From: Chryseosolibacter sp049791675
Lineage (GTDB): Bacteria > Bacteroidota > Bacteroidia > Cytophagales > Cyclobacteriaceae
Length of the DNA: 64,000 nt
Assembly: GCA_049791675.1 (NCBI GenBank)
Contig: JBARAD010000354.1
Location: 37,436-101,435 of the forward strand
Reading direction: 5' to 3'
Below are positions 37,501-46,369 of this stretch, piece after piece (position 1 is the stretch's first letter; every line of letters starts with the position of its first letter). Below the pieces are notes generated by a model, which saw nothing but the letters and a program-made list of their open reading frames with translations, was not told where the DNA came from and searched no databases. Both the position numbers and the translations under genes were made by a program.

Positions 37501-38046
37501 GTAGACGTAAATAAAGACGGGCGGATAAGTCCCAACGATCATACCTTTATCGGAAGCCCGCATCCTGATTTCGTATATGGAGCACGGGTGAACATGACTT
37601 ACAAAGGATTCGACTTCCTGGTATTTGCGCAAGGCCAGATTGGAAATGAGATCCTGATGGGCTTCAACCGCAATGATGCCTCTACAACAAACCGTCCTGC
37701 CATATTCTATAACGAGCGGTGGACAGGGGCGGGAAGCACCAACAGTATGTTTGGCCCGAGCACAACCAACGTCTACATATACAACAGTGATCAAATGGTC
37801 TTTGACGGATCCTTCATGCGGATCAGACAGCTGCAACTTGGATACACGTTGCCTGAGGCACTTCTTGAGAAAGTGAAAGCAAAAAATATCAGGGTGTATG
37901 TTTCTCTGGATGATTACTTCACTTTCACAAAATATCCGGGACTTGATCCCGAGGCAGGCAGCAATAATACAACCAGCCTGGGGATCGACAGAGGCGTGTA
38001 CCCTGTGCCCAGAAGGATGATGGTAGGACTGAACTTCAACTTTTAA
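34582..38046 (+). CDS. SusC/RagA-family receptor with STN signalling domain
   Basis: A 1154-residue transducer-type SusC. After the export signal (about 15-42) there is an STN (secretin/TonB short N-terminus) domain at about 50-118 (TIKEVLKEVERQTDFTFFYN, ILQALEEIF-like, YRISGQQVLLFKK), which in this class touches the FecR C-terminus to release the sigma factor. Then come the carboxypeptidase-regulatory-like domain (about 150-230, EKGTTNGTATDVEGRFTLNV), the linker EEVVVVGYGTQKKSLITGAI, the plug (SIEVLKDAASAAIYGAEGAN) and the barrel ending NFNF. It is the only one of the four SusC genes with an STN domain, and the only one with a sigma/anti-sigma pair beside it. SusD follows 18 bases later. Confidence 0.96.
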   Translation: MKKSRPGTGSDFQWHHPFKSLLLKSMMTWVVISIASFQLYADTLPEDGKISLIREVATIKEVLKEVERQTDFTFFYNHEQVDVGRSISINLKDVTLIQALEEIFKSSAIAYRISGQQVLLFKKDKASHEDHGELHASLISTVSARQQAFTVSGAVMDENNQSVPGVNVLEKGTTNGTATDVEGRFTLNVQNENSVLVFSFIGYVTEEAAINGRATVNVTLRQDVQALEEVVVVGYGTQKKSLITGAISSVDAKELATVSTSRSEQVLQGRTAGVYVLPASGSPGSNVQVRIRGTGSNGKSEPLYIVDGMRSPSGIGYLHPSEIASIEVLKDAASAAIYGAEGANGVVLVTTKTGSTNGTTNISYSGQYGVQSLGKTMKMMNAQQYGAYLEEAQTPGRPTAAEVAEVEGPGTNWFKEIVDNAPMQNHSLNVSGGNDKSSFLLGGSIFKQQGIVGGEKATFNRYSLRLNSDHKIKDWLKIGNRLSYSHINRGAIAEDSEHGGIISNALLLDPLTPVVYTGAVPAHVQQAINAGHPLIRDANGNLYGLSKFAISNSNPFARMDITKTNTIENRIAGNVFADVELIKGLKFTTRYGIDANFMKNHGWNPSYWFTPQVMNLAGANVFDTYSNSFTWQWENFATYQKTIDQHNFSILAGTSALNNSYSVLSGTSVGMFREEDKFAYHDYVPDTGDRVNGNEVNDRLSSYYGRLSYDFAGRYLFNATVRRDGSSLLPPGNRWGLFPSVSLGWLMSNESFFPSESNLNHLKLRVSWGQNGNLSNLVSGQWASVITSQNIRYMNSNGTFLIGAEPANLANMDLTWETSEQLDVGVDVGFLNDKITLTADYFNKITKDLLTPGTPPNFVGFPLPKINGGNVRNHGIEVELAYREFDREFKYEVALNGTAIKNEATYLNPLYPRVGGVSVGTGWTATAFELGYPLWFFRGYKTDGIFQTQEQINSYVADNGIVDYVPKPGDPIVVDVNKDGRISPNDHTFIGSPHPDFVYGARVNMTYKGFDFLVFAQGQIGNEILMGFNRNDASTTNRPAIFYNERWTGAGSTNSMFGPSTTNVYIYNSDQMVFDGSFMRIRQLQLGYTLPEALLEKVKAKNIRVYVSLDDYFTFTKYPGLDPEAGSNNTTSLGIDRGVYPVPRRMMVGLNFNF

Positions 38047-38064
38047 TTCTTAATCCTGATAACC

Positions 38065-39573
38065 ATGAAAATCAATATATTTCTCAAATCCTGTATGGCA
38101 ACCGCGGCTTTCGTCATGGCCGCCGGATGTTCGGATGATTTCCTGGACACAGACATCCCGGGAAAACTTCCTACGCAAGAGTTTTACAAGACCGATGCAG
38201 ACGCATTGCAGGCAACCACCGCAGTCTATGATATGATGCAGTCAGAATATGTGTGGGGCTTCGCCAGTGTCTATATGCTGAAAACAATGCCTTCCGATGA
38301 GAGTAATGCTGCCGGCGCCAGCCCCGGCGACCAACCGGGCTATCAGACACTCGATAAATTCAATTTCGATTCAGAAAATGATATCATCCTCAAAGTATGG
38401 CGCACAATTTACTATACCATTAACCGCGCAAACCAGGTGATCAACAGGGTTCAACCCGATACTGATCTCAGGAAGCGGTTGATTGCTGAGGCGAAGGCAT
38501 TGAGAGCTTACAACTATTTTGACCTCGTTGCGCTATGGGGTGAAGTTCCCCTGGTCCTGAATGACCTCGAACCCAAGGACTTTACTGCACAAAAACGCGC
38601 AAGTGTAGGAGAGATCTATGCCCAAATCGAAAAAGACCTTACAGAAGCAATCGCAGTACTGCCTGCAAAAGACCAATACAGTGCGGGTGATAAATTCCGT
38701 ATTGCCAAAGGAACGGCCCAGGCCATTCTGGGAAAGGCCTACCTCTACCAGGAAAAATGGAGCGAAGCTGCAGAACAGCTAAACAATATCATTGCCTCTA
38801 ACCAATACGGTCTTGAAGAAGATTTCGGATTCATATTCTCCAAGAAAGGTGAATTCGGAAAGGAATCACTCCTGGAAGTTTCCTATACTGATCAGACCGG
38901 TAGCGGAAGAGCCCGTGAGAGTAACCAGTATATCCAATTGATGGGCATTAAGGCTACCCATTACACCATGGCGCCTGGTGATTCCCTCGCTGGCGGTGGC
39001 TGGGCATTTAATTCTCCCACAGCGAAACTTTACAACGCTTTCGTTAATGCCGGAGATATTGAAAGAAGAAAACATACGCTCATGTCTGTGGAAGAATTGA
39101 GAGCGATGGGCGGAGACTGGAATAACCCGGACTACTATGAATTCGAAGGTGTTATCCGCAGAAAATATGGGAACTACCTGACCGAATCTTCGCTTGCAAA
39201 TGGCGGCTCTATTTCCAGCAACTATCTTACGAACTGGCGTTTTATCCGCTACGCTGATGTGTTGCTCATGGCAGCGGAGGCCTATTACCGGATGGGAGAT
39301 GAAGACAGTGCCCGCACTGAACTGAACAAAGTTCGTGACAGGGCCCAGCTTCCGGATATTTCTGCTACCGGCAATGATCTCTTCGAGGCGATCGTAACAG
39401 AAAGACAACTGGAGCTTGCATTTGAGGGCGTTCGTTTTCCTGACCTCGTACGGTGGGGGAGAGCAGCCCAGGAACTTGGGCCACTTGGATTTATCGAAGC
39501 GAAGCACGAACTTCTGCCGATTCCCAACGACGATGTGAGATCCGGTGGACTGACACAAAATCAGAACTACTAA
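38065..39573 (+). CDS. SusD/RagB-family surface lipoprotein
   Basis: A 502-residue SusD partner of the STN-SusC. The lipobox is MAAGC with Cys22, followed by SDDFLD, an acidic stretch fitting surface export. Family motifs include LIAEAKALRAYNYFDLVALWGEVPLV (about 139-164, given here by its core YNYFDLVALWGEVP), RYADVLLMAAEAYYRMGDE and VTERQLELAFEGVRFPDLVRW. It overlaps nothing; the next gene starts 20 bases after its stop, so SusC, SusD and two ceramidase-fold genes form one operon up to the terminator at 42436. Confidence 0.95.
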   Translation: MKINIFLKSCMATAAFVMAAGCSDDFLDTDIPGKLPTQEFYKTDADALQATTAVYDMMQSEYVWGFASVYMLKTMPSDESNAAGASPGDQPGYQTLDKFNFDSENDIILKVWRTIYYTINRANQVINRVQPDTDLRKRLIAEAKALRAYNYFDLVALWGEVPLVLNDLEPKDFTAQKRASVGEIYAQIEKDLTEAIAVLPAKDQYSAGDKFRIAKGTAQAILGKAYLYQEKWSEAAEQLNNIIASNQYGLEEDFGFIFSKKGEFGKESLLEVSYTDQTGSGRARESNQYIQLMGIKATHYTMAPGDSLAGGGWAFNSPTAKLYNAFVNAGDIERRKHTLMSVEELRAMGGDWNNPDYYEFEGVIRRKYGNYLTESSLANGGSISSNYLTNWRFIRYADVLLMAAEAYYRMGDEDSARTELNKVRDRAQLPDISATGNDLFEAIVTERQLELAFEGVRFPDLVRWGRAAQELGPLGFIEAKHELLPIPNDDVRSGGLTQNQNY

Positions 39574-39593
39574 GTACGCTGAACAACCAATTG

Positions 39594-40982
39594 ATGAATT
39601 TCTATCCGATATTATTGACAAGTAAAGTCGCCGCTGGTCGTCCTTTGCCCTCACCGGTTAAAGGATGGCCGGTGCCGGCGGCCCACGCCTTTATTGCTTT
39701 ACTTTTATGTCTGCCCTTGTTTGCCGGAGCGCAGAACGCTCCGTCAGTCTTCCGCGCCTCCGTTGTAAAAGTAGATATCACCCCGGACGATCCCCAGATG
39801 CTGGCAGGCTATGCCGCAAGGAAATCCACGGGCGTGATGCACCATATCTACCACCGCATTGTCGCACTCGACGACGGCAATACGCAGTTCTTCCTGATCT
39901 CCACTGAGATCGGCAAAATGGCACCCTCTCAATATGATAAGGTTGCCGCCATCCTCCAGCGCGAACACGGCATTGATCCGGTGAACCTGTGGTGGTCAGT
40001 CACGCATACACACTCCGCTCCGGAAGTAGGACCTCCGGGAATTTCCGGGATCTTTCTGCCGGACCGCTACAAACACGCTGTGGCAAATGAATACACCAAC
40101 ATCCACGAACAAAAACTCATCGACGGCATCCTGGAGGCGAAAAAAAATCTTGCCCCCGCGCGCCTCGGGGTAGGCTATGGCTTCTCGCAGGCCAACATCA
40201 ACCGCCGCGCGATCGATGTCGACGGCAAAGCTTCCCTCGGCCTGAACCCCGATGGGGAGGTCGATCGCACCATCGGCTTGCTGCGCCTTGAAAAACCGGA
40301 TGGCAGCCTGCTCGCAATCATCGCAAACTACGCCATCCATGGAACGGTAATGGGCCCGCAGAATCTCGAGATCAGCGGCGATGCCCCGGGCGTCGTCGCC
40401 GCATACGTTGAGGAAAAAACCGGAGTGCCCATGCTCTTTATCAATGGAGCCGCAGGAAACCTCGCACCGATCTACAGTGTTTATCCCGGCGCACGACAAG
40501 GACATCTCGGAGAATTCCGGGTATTGCTCGGCGACAAAATACTGGAAGCCAACCGCGCCATCGCGCAGACGACTGAACACGTTAACCTGGTTTCCAGAAA
40601 ACTGATCGTCGAGACGCCGCGGAAGGATATGGGATGGCCCGCGGATATGGCCAACTATTCACGCACAACACCTTCAGGACAAAACATGGTGCTCCTGCCA
40701 GTGCGCTTTCTGAAGATCAATGAAAACGTCGCCATCTGGAGCGCACCGCTGGAACTGTTCTGCGAAGTCTCGAACACCGTTCGTCAAAGATCGCCTTTTC
40801 CATTTACGTTTTATTTCGGATATAGCAATGGCAACCTGGGATATCTGCCGACCAGCAAAGGATGGACAGAAGGAGGATACGAGCCCTCGGTATCGCCGTT
40901 TACGCCTGCAGCCGAGAAAGATCTGACGGAAGCCGTCATCGGCTATCTCAGAGGTGAATTGCGGGATCCGGGACTGAAGTAG
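39594..40982 (+). CDS. Neutral/alkaline-ceramidase-fold secreted protein 3
   Basis: A 462-residue protein. The open frame extends upstream into SusD, but the ATG at 39594 lies just after the SusD stop and is the sensible start; the hydrophobic export segment is at about 31-47 (HAFIALLLCLPLFAGAQ). Ceramidase-domain markers: VKVDITPDDPQMLAGYAARK, VTHTHSAPEVGPPG (His138, His140), IANYAIHGTVMGPQN. The nucleophile block reads NGAAGNLAPIYS, with Ala in the place of the catalytic Ser of neutral ceramidases. It is very similar to the next gene and surely arose by tandem duplication. Expected location: periplasm. Confidence 0.85.
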   Translation: MNFYPILLTSKVAAGRPLPSPVKGWPVPAAHAFIALLLCLPLFAGAQNAPSVFRASVVKVDITPDDPQMLAGYAARKSTGVMHHIYHRIVALDDGNTQFFLISTEIGKMAPSQYDKVAAILQREHGIDPVNLWWSVTHTHSAPEVGPPGISGIFLPDRYKHAVANEYTNIHEQKLIDGILEAKKNLAPARLGVGYGFSQANINRRAIDVDGKASLGLNPDGEVDRTIGLLRLEKPDGSLLAIIANYAIHGTVMGPQNLEISGDAPGVVAAYVEEKTGVPMLFINGAAGNLAPIYSVYPGARQGHLGEFRVLLGDKILEANRAIAQTTEHVNLVSRKLIVETPRKDMGWPADMANYSRTTPSGQNMVLLPVRFLKINENVAIWSAPLELFCEVSNTVRQRSPFPFTFYFGYSNGNLGYLPTSKGWTEGGYEPSVSPFTPAAEKDLTEAVIGYLRGELRDPGLK

Positions 40983-41038
40983 CAAATAAGTTCCTGACGA
41001 CGGCCTGACAAATTGTGTATTTATTAATTTAAGATAAC

Positions 41039-42412
41039 ATGAAAACATCTATTTCACCAGCGGAGAATAGGGAAGGGGTGCGCCGGAGACGGATTGCCAT
41101 GATGCTTTTGTCCTTTGGCATGCTGATCTCGAACGCCACGTTCGCACAGTCATCCACATTCAGGGCCTCCGTTGTAAAGATTGACATCACGCCGAAGGAT
41201 CCACAAAACCTGCTCGGCTATGGCCCGCGAAATTCAACAGGAACACATGATCCTATTTTCCACAAGATCGTTGCGCTGGATGATGGTACCACACAGTTCT
41301 TCCTGATCTCAACGGACATCTGCCTGATCTCGCCTGCAGAGTACGATCGCGTAACGGCCCGTATCAAAAAACAATTTGGCATTGATCCCCTGAACATCTG
41401 GTGGACAGTAACCCATACCCATTCCGCGCCTGAAGTGGGTTCCCCCGGAATGTATGCCACCTACCTTGCGGACCGCCTCGTAGAACTGGATCCGGCCTAT
41501 ACCCAACTGATGGAACAACAACTCATTGATGGTATCAAAGAAGCACGTGAAAAACTCGCGCCTGCAAAACTGGGAGTCGGATGGGGATTCTCACAGGCGA
41601 ACATCAACCGCCGCGCGATCGATGTTGACGGTAAAGCTTCACTGGGGCTCAACCCCGATGGACCTGTTGACAGACGTATCGGGATGATCCGCATCGACAA
41701 GGCAGACGGTAGCCCGCTGGCGCTCATTGCCAACTACGCGATTCATGGCACCGTACTGGGTCCACAGAATACACTCATCAGTGGTGATGCCCCTGGTGTT
41801 GTTGCTGAATATGTCGAGGAAAAGATCGGCGCGCCGGTGCTGTTCATTAATGGCGCCGCAGGAAATCTCGCACCCATCTACAGCGTATATCCTTCTCCGA
41901 AAGCAGGCCACCTGGGTCAGTTCAGGGTACTGCTGGGCGACCGGATCATTGAAGCCAATAAAAAGATCTCGGCGGCTACCAGTGAAGTGAAACTTACGTC
42001 AGGCGCCCAGATGCTGGAAACACCCCGCAAGCCGGACCTCGGATGGCCAGCTGAACTGAAAGAATATTCAAAAACGACAAGAGAAGGAACCAACCTGGTC
42101 AGGATGCCCGTCAGGTTCCTGAAGATCAATAACGACATCGGCATCTGGAGCGCTCCCATTGAATTGTTCTGTGAAGTCTCCAATGAAGTGCGCGAACGGT
42201 CACCCCTGGAATATACCTTTTACTATGGTTATACAAACGGATGGTTCGGCTATTTGCCCACTGCCGGAGAGTGGCCTTTTGGCGGATACGAAGTTGAACG
42301 CGTATCGCCCTTTACCCCTGCTGCCGCGAGTGACCTGACTGAGCTCGTCGTGGGATACTTTGAAGGTAAAATTAAAAATGAACCCGCGCCTGCGAAAAAG
42401 AAGCGCAGATAG
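41039..42412 (+). CDS. Neutral/alkaline-ceramidase-fold secreted protein 4 (tandem paralogue)
   Basis: A 457-residue paralogue of the preceding protein, nearly alignable without gaps from VVKIDITPKDPQNLLGYGPR to the C-terminus. Signal peptide about 17-36 (RRRIAMMLLSFGMLISNATFAQ region). Shared blocks: VTHTHSAPEVGSPGM, SQANINRRAIDVDGKASLG, ANYAIHGTVLGPQN, NGAAGNLAPIYSVYP; again no catalytic Ser. The strict conservation of the RRAIDVDGKASLGLNPDG segment in both copies suggests a preserved active site or ligand site of another kind. It ends with a basic tail (AKKKRR) and is followed by a strong terminator, closing the SusCD-led operon. Confidence 0.86.
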   Translation: MKTSISPAENREGVRRRRIAMMLLSFGMLISNATFAQSSTFRASVVKIDITPKDPQNLLGYGPRNSTGTHDPIFHKIVALDDGTTQFFLISTDICLISPAEYDRVTARIKKQFGIDPLNIWWTVTHTHSAPEVGSPGMYATYLADRLVELDPAYTQLMEQQLIDGIKEAREKLAPAKLGVGWGFSQANINRRAIDVDGKASLGLNPDGPVDRRIGMIRIDKADGSPLALIANYAIHGTVLGPQNTLISGDAPGVVAEYVEEKIGAPVLFINGAAGNLAPIYSVYPSPKAGHLGQFRVLLGDRIIEANKKISAATSEVKLTSGAQMLETPRKPDLGWPAELKEYSKTTREGTNLVRMPVRFLKINNDIGIWSAPIELFCEVSNEVRERSPLEYTFYYGYTNGWFGYLPTAGEWPFGGYEVERVSPFTPAAASDLTELVVGYFEGKIKNEPAPAKKKRR

Positions 42413-42435
42413 TTTTGGTTATAATTCAGGAAGAG

Positions 42436-42468
42436 GGATTGCAGGTAACGCCTGCAATCCTTTTTTTT
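42436..42468 (+). terminator. Strong intrinsic terminator
   Basis: A perfect 10-bp stem (ggattgcagg 42436-42445, cctgcaatcc 42451-42460) with a 5-nt loop followed by eight T. It ends the operon of the STN-SusC and the tandem ceramidase-fold genes, facing the convergent amidohydrolase gene. Confidence 0.95.
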
Positions 42469-42589
42469 GACACAGCGGGGAAGCGTGAAGGAAGATCTCA
42501 ACATGCATGCTCCTCTGAAAACCCTGAACAAGCGGGGATGGAAAAGCTATCTGGATGAAACCGGAAGCCTCGGCGCCAGCGATCGCACG

Positions 42590-44404
42590 TTACTTTTTTG
42601 GTCCGGGTTTAAGGTCGCCCGTCTCAAACACTGTTTTACCATTCACCATCGTCAACAAAGGGCGGATATTCCTGATCTCATCTTCGGGACACGTGAGCAT
42701 ATCCTCTGAGAGCACCACCAGGTCCGCAAACTTTCCCGGTTCAATGGAACCTTTCACCGCTTCTTCGAATGACGCATAGGCATTGTTGATCGTATACATT
42801 TTCAAGGCTTCTTCGCGGGATATGGCTTGCGCCGGATTAAAAACGGTACCTCTATCTGTCTTTCTTGTGATGACCGACCACATGGCCGTGAAAGGGTTGT
42901 AGGGATTGATGGCAAGGTCAGGATCGAGTTTGACCATATGGTCCGATCCGCCGTTGATCATCACACCCGCCTCCGCCAGCGACCGGTATGGATGAAATGT
43001 CTTGATCCGGTTACTTCCCAGCACATGGTGCAGAAGGTCGGTGTCTTTGAAAAACCATGCCGGCTGCATGTCGGCATAGACGCCCAGCCTCGCCATTTTT
43101 CCGATGGCCTCATCCGTAAAGAAATTGCCGTGAATAATGGAGAACCTTCTCTCATGGATAGGCTTGATCCTGTTCACATCCTCATAGGCGGCAAGCAACG
43201 TATCGACGCCGGCACCTCCCGTTACATGGGCGGTGAATTTCCAACCCAGTTCGTTTGCGGCAGCAGCAATCCTGAAAAGCTCCTGCCGGGAAATAAATAA
43301 CTCACCCCGGTATCCGGGATCTTTGATCCCATACAATTCCTTCGCTTTTGCACCCCATCCCTCATGGAGGAATGCTGTACCGGTAAGCATGCCTCCATCC
43401 AGCACGACTTTTAAAGCGCCCACCTTGACCCATTCATTTCCATCCCCGGTTTTTATCCCAAGCGTTCTGAGGTCCTCCGTCAATGCCTCGGTTGATTTCT
43501 GCAGATCCAGGGGCACGCGGATGTTGTGAAAGACACGCACGGTGAGTTCACCCTTCTCCTTCAGCGCTTCAAATAGCTTGAGTTCTTCCGGCGTGCCTCC
43601 GCCCGAACACACGGAAGTGATCCCAATGCTGTTATACAGACGAAATTGCTCCTTCAGCAAATCCGACTTTTTCTCCTCTGACAGTGAGGCTGATTTCGGC
43701 AGGGCCAGCAACGGGAAAGCGGACCTCAGAATGATTCCGGTAGGCTGTCCTGTCCTTTCATCTTTCAAAACGCCAGGATGGTTGACATGGGTCATGTCCG
43801 AAGCCGCAAGGGCCCGGGTATTGATGACACCGCCGTAACTGCCGTTGAGAAAGACAGGATTATCAGGTGCGGCAGCGTCGAGCTGTTTTTTTGTGATCTG
43901 CTGCATGTCTCTGAGGCGTGTGATAAAGAATTTGGGATGAATGATCCATTCCCCATCGTTCTTCACGCTGGCCTGTTGCTGAACCCATTTCACTACGTCG
44001 TCGATGGTATGAACATCCGGTATGGGCTCCTCATATTCACTTTGCGAGGATGCAATCGGGTGGGCATGTCCTTCATTCAACCCCGGTATCACCACACGGC
44101 CTCCCAGGTCAACGATCTCTGTTGAATCTCCGGCGTGCATCAGCACAGTCTCTTTGTCGCCTACCTCAATAAATTTACCATCCTTTATCGCAACAGCTTC
44201 AGCGATCGAAAAGCTACTGTCAACCGTGATGATCTTGCCATTTGTCAGTATCAGGTCGGCGTGCTGCCTGTCTGCCGAACAACCGGCCAGCATGGCTGTC
44301 AACAATATGAATGGCAGGGCCCGCGTTGCTCCACCAGTCATTCGGTTCAGGGCCGTGCTTTTCTTGATCTCCGCGGTCAATGGAAAATGTTTTTTCAGGT
44401 TCAT
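42590..44404 (-). CDS. YtcJ-type amidohydrolase lipoprotein (Amidohydro_3)
   Basis: A 604-residue metal-dependent hydrolase of the YtcJ/Amidohydro_3 group. The lipobox AMLAGC is at Cys42 counting from the first ATG; if Met22 (44341) is the start, the signal peptide is of more usual length. The body begins with the typical DLILTNGKIITVDSSFSIAEAVAI, then GGRVVIPGLNEGHAHP with the HxH metal motif, FTAHVTGGAGVDTLL, SIIHGNFFTDEAI, NGGSDHMVKLDP with the final Asp, and FADLVVLSEDML near the end. Members hydrolyse N-formyl or cyclic amides; the true substrate here is unknown. It is transcribed against the main direction of the region, divergently from the DegT gene at 44581. Confidence 0.9.
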   Translation of the reverse strand: MNLKKHFPLTAEIKKSTALNRMTGGATRALPFILLTAMLAGCSADRQHADLILTNGKIITVDSSFSIAEAVAIKDGKFIEVGDKETVLMHAGDSTEIVDLGGRVVIPGLNEGHAHPIASSQSEYEEPIPDVHTIDDVVKWVQQQASVKNDGEWIIHPKFFITRLRDMQQITKKQLDAAAPDNPVFLNGSYGGVINTRALAASDMTHVNHPGVLKDERTGQPTGIILRSAFPLLALPKSASLSEEKKSDLLKEQFRLYNSIGITSVCSGGGTPEELKLFEALKEKGELTVRVFHNIRVPLDLQKSTEALTEDLRTLGIKTGDGNEWVKVGALKVVLDGGMLTGTAFLHEGWGAKAKELYGIKDPGYRGELFISRQELFRIAAAANELGWKFTAHVTGGAGVDTLLAAYEDVNRIKPIHERRFSIIHGNFFTDEAIGKMARLGVYADMQPAWFFKDTDLLHHVLGSNRIKTFHPYRSLAEAGVMINGGSDHMVKLDPDLAINPYNPFTAMWSVITRKTDRGTVFNPAQAISREEALKMYTINNAYASFEEAVKGSIEPGKFADLVVLSEDMLTCPEDEIRNIRPLLTMVNGKTVFETGDLKPGPKK

Positions 44405-44580
44405 GAAGGTCGATGATAAATCAAAAAGCGATGTGCAATTAAATCAATTTATTCTGCTGATGAAGAACGTGGCGATTAATTATGCAGGCGGTATCAGCAA
44501 CGCATCTCCTGTAATTTCCAAACACCTGTAATAAGAACACGAAAAAAAACCTATATTGTCTTTCATTAATCCTTGAAGAA

Positions 44581-45936
44581 ATGGCCATGAAGAATAGGTG
44601 GGATCGCAGAAAATTTATTGGTGCACTGTCATTGGGTGGTGTGGGCCTTGCCGTCGGGATACCGCACATCGCATCCGCTTCGAACGTGAAACCCGCAATG
44701 CTGGGTGGACCGAAGGCGCATCCGGGTGCATTTCCCTCATGGCCTGTGTTTGACCAAAGGGAAGAGAAAGCACTGATCGACGTTCTGAAAAGCAAGATCT
44801 GGGGCAGGGCCGGCGGCCCCACAATTTCTAAATTCCAGACGGAATACGCCCACCTGCTGGGTGCTAAACATTGTCTTGGTGTTTCCAGCGGCACCAGCAG
44901 CCTTTATACAATGCTCGGCGCCCTGGACATCGGTCCGGGTGATGAGGTCATCATTCCCGTATATACTTTCATCGCGACGTACAACGTAGTGGCGCTGAAC
45001 TATGCATTGCCCGTGATGGTCGATACCGACATTGAAAGTTTCCAGATAGACGCCGGAAAAATAGAGGCGGCGGTCACTCCCGAAACAAGAGTGATCATGC
45101 CAGTGCACATGGCAGGAACACCGGCGGATATGGATGCCATCATGGAAATTTCACGCAAAGTAAATGTTCCTGTTATCGAGGATGCCTGTCAGGCGCCGAT
45201 GGCGGAATGGCGTGGCCGCAAGGTTGGCACGCTGGGCCTGGGCGGTGGTTTCAGTTTCCAGGCTTCCAAAAATATCAACGCCGGAGAGGGTGGCGCCATC
45301 ACCACGAACGATGATCAGTTCGCCGCTCGGTGCGATAACTTTCACAACCAGGGCCAGAAGGGGAGGGCGAGCATGGCATACGCGCCCGGAGCAGGAACGC
45401 GGGCAACCAACATGCGCCTTACAGAATTTCAAAGCGGTGTCTTGCTCGCGCAGATGACGCGCCTCCAGGAGCATTCCGGCCTCCGCAGCGCGAATGCAAA
45501 TTACCTGACAGGTATGCTGAAGGACATTCCGGGAATTATGCCCGCAAAATTGTATGAAGGCGTCACGCGGAGCGCCTACCATCTTTATATGTTCCGCTAT
45601 GATAAGACGCGTTTCGCGGACCTGAGCCGCGCCAGATTTATGGAGGCGTTGCGCGCCGAGGGCGTGCCATGCAGTGGCGGATACGGAACAATGAATACCG
45701 ATCAGTACGTCACTGAACTGGCCAACAACAAACATTACCTGAAAATTTACGGGGACAAAAAGATGAAGGAGTGGCGCGAGCGCAACCGCTTTCCCCAGAA
45801 TGATATCCTCAGCGAACAGCAGGGCGTGTGGTTCATGCAGAACCTCTTGCTCGGTACCAGAACACAAATGGAGCAGGTTGCTGAAGCGATCAGGAAGATA
45901 CAGAAGTATTCGGGTGAACTGGCAGCGAAGGGATAA
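44581..45936 (+). CDS. Tat-exported DegT/DnrJ/EryC1/StrS-family PLP enzyme (second copy)
   Basis: A 451-residue paralogue of the PLP enzyme at 5686. A twin-arginine leader is at about residues 8-34 (DRRKFIGALSLGGVGLAVG). The catalytic set is intact: SSGTSSLYT (103-111), VIEDACQAP with Asp201, and the Schiff-base Lys230 in FSFQASKNINAGEGG. It is therefore expected to be an active PLP protein located in the periplasm. It stands alone, between the divergent YtcJ-type lipoprotein and a 433-base gene-free stretch, with no amidohydrolase pair beside it. Keto-sugar transamination or a related elimination is inferred from the family. Confidence 0.88.
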   Translation: MAMKNRWDRRKFIGALSLGGVGLAVGIPHIASASNVKPAMLGGPKAHPGAFPSWPVFDQREEKALIDVLKSKIWGRAGGPTISKFQTEYAHLLGAKHCLGVSSGTSSLYTMLGALDIGPGDEVIIPVYTFIATYNVVALNYALPVMVDTDIESFQIDAGKIEAAVTPETRVIMPVHMAGTPADMDAIMEISRKVNVPVIEDACQAPMAEWRGRKVGTLGLGGGFSFQASKNINAGEGGAITTNDDQFAARCDNFHNQGQKGRASMAYAPGAGTRATNMRLTEFQSGVLLAQMTRLQEHSGLRSANANYLTGMLKDIPGIMPAKLYEGVTRSAYHLYMFRYDKTRFADLSRARFMEALRAEGVPCSGGYGTMNTDQYVTELANNKHYLKIYGDKKMKEWRERNRFPQNDILSEQQGVWFMQNLLLGTRTQMEQVAEAIRKIQKYSGELAAKG

Positions 45937-46369
45937 TGCTTTTCTCTCAGGGATGACGCCCAGCCTTTATAACAGGCGAACCGGACGCGCGGACTAAACC
46001 GCTAGCACCTGGCGGGGAGGGTGATTTGGCCCCCTAAGCCCTTCGTTAAGGCACACGGCCTTTGTTTTCCGCTATTTTTCTAAAATAAATTTCTTTTTGA
46101 TGAATGGCGATGGGGCTATGTAAAGGCTTCCTTCCCTTTTAGTCATAAAACTCATTCATGTTCAGCAGGTTAAGTTAGTTACCGGATGCAATTACTTCCG
46201 ATATTTCCCGATGGTTTTTGAAGCATAATTTATACGGGTTAGCAGGTTACCTGGCGGTGAGAAGTTTGAAATCGATTGCATTTTTCAGTAATTCATGCAT
46301 CATACCACGGTTCAGGAGAAACGCTTTTGAATGCGTGGGTGAGTTCATGTTTTATTAAAACCCAACAAT
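45937..46369. other. 433-base stretch without a supported gene
   Basis: No frame of convincing coding character, tRNA or strong terminator is seen. The 8-mer gcaggtta occurs twice (near 46166 and 46241) about 75 bases apart. GAAGTTTG near 46262 differs by one base from the Bacteroidota -7 box TAnnTTTG. The SusC promoter for the gene at 46370 should be in here but cannot be placed with confidence. Confidence 0.5.

Noticed and set aside
39453..39593. Extended N-terminus of the ceramidase-fold protein 3 overlapping SusD
   Set aside because: The 47 extra residues lie inside SusD and would precede the signal peptide; the ATG after the SusD stop is the better start.
45151..45867. 238-residue minus-strand open frame inside the DegT gene at 44581
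   Set aside because: Antisense to an intact PLP enzyme with all catalytic motifs.
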